Assembly: GCF_007747795.1 (NCBI RefSeq)
Contig: NZ_CP036275.1
Location: 4,394,001 to 4,458,000 of the forward strand
DNA from: Maioricimonas rarisocia
GTDB lineage: Bacteria > Planctomycetota > Planctomycetia > Planctomycetales > Planctomycetaceae
Direction: 5' to 3'
DNA: 64,000 nt
Shown: piece after piece, positions 60,793 to 64,000 of the stretch
How the letters are laid out: the number at the start of each line of letters is the position of its first letter
Position numbering within the stretch: the first letter of the stretch is position 1
Notes under the pieces: generated by a model
The model's input: the letters and a program-made list of their open reading frames with translations, nothing else
The model's database searches: none
Told to the model about the DNA's origin: nothing
Translations under genes and position numbers: made by a program

Positions 60793-61824
60793 ATGACTAT
60801 CACCCGAGTACACGCCTTTCAGCCGATTGCCGACGACTCGCCTGCCGACTGGCGGACGAGCTTGGGACAAATTGCCGTTCGGATCGAAACCTCCGACGGG
60901 CTGATTGGCTATGGAGTGGGTGGTGGCGGTGCTGCCGGGATCCACATCATCGAGTCAATCCTCGCTCCACTCCTGCAGGGGCAGTCGATCGAGCCGGTCG
61001 AGGATCACTGGCAGGCCATGTACGACGCCACGCTTCCCTTCGGCCGCAAGGGGGTGGCGATCATGGCTCTCAGCGGCGTCGACCTGGCTCTGTGGGACCT
61101 CCGCGCGAAGGCGGCTGACAAGTCGGTCGTCGAATGGCTTGGCGGAACGACCGGACAGGCGATCCCCACCTACTCGACCGTGTGGGATGACGTGGACGAC
61201 GAGACTGCACGCGGCAGCAGTCCGGTCAAACTGCACGTCCATCCGCGATCTGAGGCTGCCCTGCAGGACCGCTCGGCATTCATCGAGGAGATCGTTTCCC
61301 GCACGGCAGCGGCCCGCGAAGCAATTGGCCCTGAACGCGAACTGATGATCGATGCCTGGATGGAATGGGACGTGCCGATGACGCTCGCAGTTGCCCGCGA
61401 GATCGAACCTCTGCAGGTGGGATGGATCGAGGAGCCGATTTCGCCCGACGATCTCGACGGCTACCGGCAGTTACGGGACGAGTGTTCGATCCCGATTGCC
61501 GGTGGCGAACACGAGTTCACGCACATCGGATTCCGTCCACTCATCGAAGAGCGGCTGCATCGGGTGTTGCAGCCGGACGTCTGCTGGTGCGGCGGCATGA
61601 CGGAACTGGTCCGCATCTACCGGATGGCCGATGGCACGGGGCTGCGGGTCATTCCGCATCGTGGGGCCGAAGTGTGGGGACTGCATGCCCTGGCGGCGCT
61701 CGATCCCCGGCCGCTGGCCGAATCCGGCCGTCCCTGGATGCACTGGGTGGCCGGTCAGCCATCGATTGAGGAGGAGGTCGTCCGCATCCCCGATGCAGCC
61801 GGGTTTGGAGTCACGTTGGACTGA
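60793..61824 (+). CDS. Enolase-superfamily (mandelate racemase/rhamnonate dehydratase-like) enzyme
   Basis: 343 residues. The capping domain is followed by a barrel with metal-ligand motifs LMIDAWMEW (Asp), VGWIEEPISP (Glu) and IAGGEHEF (Glu), and the base region RVLQPDVCWCGGMTELVRIY and VIPHRGAEVWG (Asp/His dyad). The order points to an acid-sugar dehydratase such as L-rhamnonate dehydratase. No sugar operon surrounds it, so the substrate is uncertain. Its last 14 bases overlap the convergent gene. Confidence 0.86.
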   Translation: MTITRVHAFQPIADDSPADWRTSLGQIAVRIETSDGLIGYGVGGGGAAGIHIIESILAPLLQGQSIEPVEDHWQAMYDATLPFGRKGVAIMALSGVDLALWDLRAKAADKSVVEWLGGTTGQAIPTYSTVWDDVDDETARGSSPVKLHVHPRSEAALQDRSAFIEEIVSRTAAAREAIGPERELMIDAWMEWDVPMTLAVAREIEPLQVGWIEEPISPDDLDGYRQLRDECSIPIAGGEHEFTHIGFRPLIEERLHRVLQPDVCWCGGMTELVRIYRMADGTGLRVIPHRGAEVWGLHALAALDPRPLAESGRPWMHWVAGQPSIEEEVVRIPDAAGFGVTLD

Positions 61825-62782
61825 CCGTTTCGTGTTCCTGCCGCGACCATCCGAAACGTCGCAGCGACCACGGAACGCAGAGGCCCACGAGAACCGATCC
61901 GAGCACGAACGGAGTGATCGTTCCGGCCCAGTCGTGACTGGTGTCGACCGCCGCGGTGAGCCGGGCGGCGACTTTGTAGACGAACGGGTCAAACAGGTCG
62001 GGCGTCGGTGTGACGGGAGCGAACGACTCGCGTGTGATCTGCCGCAGCGGTTTGCGTTCCCCGTGCTGCTCCGACCAGTAGTCGGCGACGGTGATGATCG
62101 GAACGCCGTCGATTGCCTCCTCGCCGTAGCTGAATGTCGCGCCGAGGCGATACGTCGCGTCAAGCTGGAATGTGGTCTGCAGCAGGACCCACGAGTGTTC
62201 CATCGCAAAGCGCAGCCGGCCGAAGCGGCCGTCCCGGCCTGCATCGACGAAATGCCATTGCACATCGCAGACACGGCCATAGTCGGGATCGTCGTCGAAC
62301 GAGACTTCGCGGATGCGGACATTCTCTTTCGTGAAGAGATCGCAGATCCGGTACTCCACCCAGCAGTACGGGGCAAAGGCGAGCGGGACGCCAATCCGCA
62401 TGAGTTCCGTCATCCGGTCGAGGGAAACGTCCTCGATCGCCCGTACGAGATGAGCCCGGTCCGCTTCACCACGGCGGACAATCAGGTTCTCGTCCGGCGT
62501 TGCGATGAAGGTGCTCTTGAATCGCCCGGTGGCCACATCGAGCGTGTCGACGCGAAAGCGATTGCCACCACCGACGTAGTGCAGATGACGGATCGTTCCG
62601 GCTCGACACCCCGTCAGCTCAACCTCACGCATCTCGATACCAAGTCGAGAGTACACCTGTTCGACGCGGGCACTCTCACGGGCGTAGTTGGCACGAAACC
62701 ACGTGGCCATCACTCCGGAATCGTGTTGCTGATGGGAACCTCCGAGCAGTACAAGCATCGTCGCGAGAGCACCTGCAGCCAT
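61811..62782 (-). CDS. Exported protein with C-terminal membrane anchor, unknown function
   Basis: 323 residues from the ATG at 62782. A short hydrophobic N-terminus (AAGALATMLVLLGG) may be a signal. The middle contains beta-rich segments (RHLHYVGGGNRFRVDTLDVA and EHSWVLLQTTFQLDATYRLG). A C-terminal helix (GTITPFVLGSVLVGLCVPWSL) anchors it with a short basic tail. I do not recognise the family; similar lipid-sorting-like proteins occur in planctomycetes. It overlaps the enolase-superfamily gene by 14 bases tail to tail. Confidence 0.6.
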   Translation of the reverse strand: MAAGALATMLVLLGGSHQQHDSGVMATWFRANYARESARVEQVYSRLGIEMREVELTGCRAGTIRHLHYVGGGNRFRVDTLDVATGRFKSTFIATPDENLIVRRGEADRAHLVRAIEDVSLDRMTELMRIGVPLAFAPYCWVEYRICDLFTKENVRIREVSFDDDPDYGRVCDVQWHFVDAGRDGRFGRLRFAMEHSWVLLQTTFQLDATYRLGATFSYGEEAIDGVPIITVADYWSEQHGERKPLRQITRESFAPVTPTPDLFDPFVYKVAARLTAAVDTSHDWAGTITPFVLGSVLVGLCVPWSLRRFGWSRQEHETVSPT

Positions 62783-63364
62783 GCGGGTTGACCTTCCTGC
62801 CTTCCAGAATCGTCGTGGCGTCTTCCTGGGCCGTCCCGGTGATCAGAGACGGTTCACACTCCGTTCGGACTCGGACTGGTCAGCGCGGATCAGGGCACGC
62901 GAGCGGAAGAGTTCAGGCGGCGAATTGAGGAGCGGCGGAACGTGCGAACGGGCATCTGCATCACGACACACCTTTGTGGTGAAATGAGGTGAGGAGATGT
63001 TTACGGCGCGAAAGCGCGTACATTCAAACTGCCTGCCGGAGACGTAGCAGCGCAGCACGAATACTGGGGAATGGACACTCCCCACCCGACTTAAACGACG
63101 GGAACGGCACGACCTGTCAAATTGCTTGGAGATTCGTACGGGCGAACTGCCCTTCATCAGAAGCTTGCGAAAAACTTCTCTGATGCAAACCGCTATACTG
63201 CCAAGATGGATGACAGAATGTCAAGAATTTGTTGCGAACGTTTTCAAAATCCGTGGCGACGCCCGCAACGTTCGCGGTGAGCCGACGGATCGGCGGGGCG
63301 CGGGGGCTGAGGGGAACGTTCCGGGCAGCGCTGCTTCAACAGACGTTGCGTCCGGCAGGTCAGC
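62783..63364. other. Intergenic region with an AT-richer segment and an inverted repeat
   Basis: 582 bases without a supported gene. Around 63140-63260 the sequence is AT-richer than the rest of the window. CATCAGA (63155-63161) and TCTGATG (63179-63185) form a 7-base inverted repeat over a 17-base spacer, followed by CTTCTC. The role is unknown; an operator is possible. Confidence 0.35.
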
Positions 63365-63988
63365 TCAGACGATTGGCTCGCGGTCGAGGTCCGAATAGGG
63401 CCAGATGCCTTGCCCCTCCAGCAGTTCGATCAGGCTCTCGCTCCCCTGTTGCCGGGCAAATTCAAGCTCCGATCGGAAGATCTCCACCACGGCGAGGAGG
63501 CCAAAGTCGTCGGCGACATCGTCGGAATGGCAGGCATACCCGTCAAAGATGATGCACTTGCCGCCAACCCGTTCCATCTCTTCGGGGAATTCGCACGTAT
63601 CGCCCGGATTGAGCGTCGCCTGTTCGCTGTAGCGGGCGATCGGATTCAGAATCGCAGCGATGTTTCGATGGGCCCGGCCGAACGCTGTCCGTTCGTCCTG
63701 AGCGGCATCCAGGTCGAGCGCGTTCCGGGTGAACATCACGAGTTCGTAAGTACGGTAGATGCGGTTCGTCGAGCCTTCGTTCGGCAGAACCGACAGCTCC
63801 TTGGTCGCAATCGCCGTGCCCGGAATGCCATTGGGGAAATAGTAGAGGTCGAGTGCTCCCCCGATCGCGTAGGGAATCAGGGCGTGCATGACCTTGTCAT
63901 GCTCTTTCCCGAGTGACTCCTGCATCATGAACGACTTGCGTTCGTACCAGTCCAGCTCCGTCTGCTCGACCGTGTCATCGGAAGTCAT
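63365..63988 (-). CDS. SUFU (suppressor of fused)-domain-like protein
   Basis: 207 residues from the ATG at 63988 (GGAG upstream). No signal peptide. HALIPYAIGGALDLYYFPNG then GTAIATKELSVLPNEGSTNR and IYRTYELVMFTRNALD resembles bacterial SUFU-fold proteins. HRNIAAILNPIARYSEQATL and NPGDTCEFPEEMERVGGKCI continue this. Bacterial SUFU proteins have been proposed to act in immunity against toxins; nothing in this context shows such a role. The call is moderate. Confidence 0.6.
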   Translation of the reverse strand: MTSDDTVEQTELDWYERKSFMMQESLGKEHDKVMHALIPYAIGGALDLYYFPNGIPGTAIATKELSVLPNEGSTNRIYRTYELVMFTRNALDLDAAQDERTAFGRAHRNIAAILNPIARYSEQATLNPGDTCEFPEEMERVGGKCIIFDGYACHSDDVADDFGLLAVVEIFRSELEFARQQGSESLIELLEGQGIWPYSDLDREPIV

Positions 63989-64000
63989 GGCCCGCTCCTG

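Noticed and set aside
58855-60945. A 696-codon minus-strand frame
   Set aside because: It mirrors phoD and has no family motif.

Overview
The window looks like chromosomal DNA of a high-GC bacterium of the phylum Planctomycetota, most likely a Planctomycetaceae-type marine or aquatic relative. I infer this from gene content: an N-type (Na+) F-ATPase operon, a planctomycete-like set of secreted and lipoprotein families, an OmcB/DUF11-like surface protein, a ceramidase-like secreted protein, PadR/permease-prefix pairs, and a Tad/Flp pilus cluster with a simplified gene order. I ran no database search. Family names rest on motifs I can read.

Layout. 1-5391 (minus strand) is a Tad/Flp pilus operon: flp pilin, cpaA prepilin peptidase, an internally duplicated cpaB, cpaE and the start of cpaF, which runs off the left edge. 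5632-7691 is a TPR membrane protein broken by one frameshift. 7692-8516 is gene-poor and holds the 5' half of a tRNA-Met gene beside an inverted repeat. 8517-15215 carries a double universal stress protein, a small lipoprotein, clpB and dnaK. 15831-22268 is a plus-strand housekeeping run: pheA with a lysine-rich tail, a DAHP synthase, tpiA, secG, yicC, gmk, rpoZ and a stand-alone coaC.

23442-28719 is an overlapping partner-switching signalling operon (receiver-HATPase, STAS, PilT/GspE-like ATPase, FHA-GAF-PP2C phosphatase, membrane protein). It is followed by a metal-binding-type lipoprotein and a strong terminator. 29571-35662 is an N-ATPase operon atpD-C-Q-R-B-E-F-A with a Na+-type c subunit but no gamma gene. 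amtB (35892-37364) is convergent with it and has a near-consensus sigma-54 promoter. Then come a D-threonine-aldolase-like enzyme, a padR regulator and its partner with a permease-prefix domain and STN-like repeats.

41645-44050 holds an intrinsic terminator, a group II intron with its maturase placed just behind that terminator, and a patch of dispersed palindromic repeats. The right third contains leuB, several secreted planctomycete-type proteins (including a tandem paralogous pair and an OmcB-like protein), a transaldolase-like and a NagB-like sugar enzyme, a 320-bp direct duplication made of the same dispersed repeats, a voltage-gated-type K+ channel with a zinc-ribbon tail, a BON-MscS channel, a ceramidase-like protein, a VOC protein, a PhoD phosphatase, an enolase-superfamily dehydratase, and a SUFU-like protein at the right edge.

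The best leads for something new are the ATPase embedded in the partner-switching operon, the gamma-less N-ATPase operon, the permease-prefix/STN fusion next to padR, the doubled CpaB, and the repeats that overlap stop codons.
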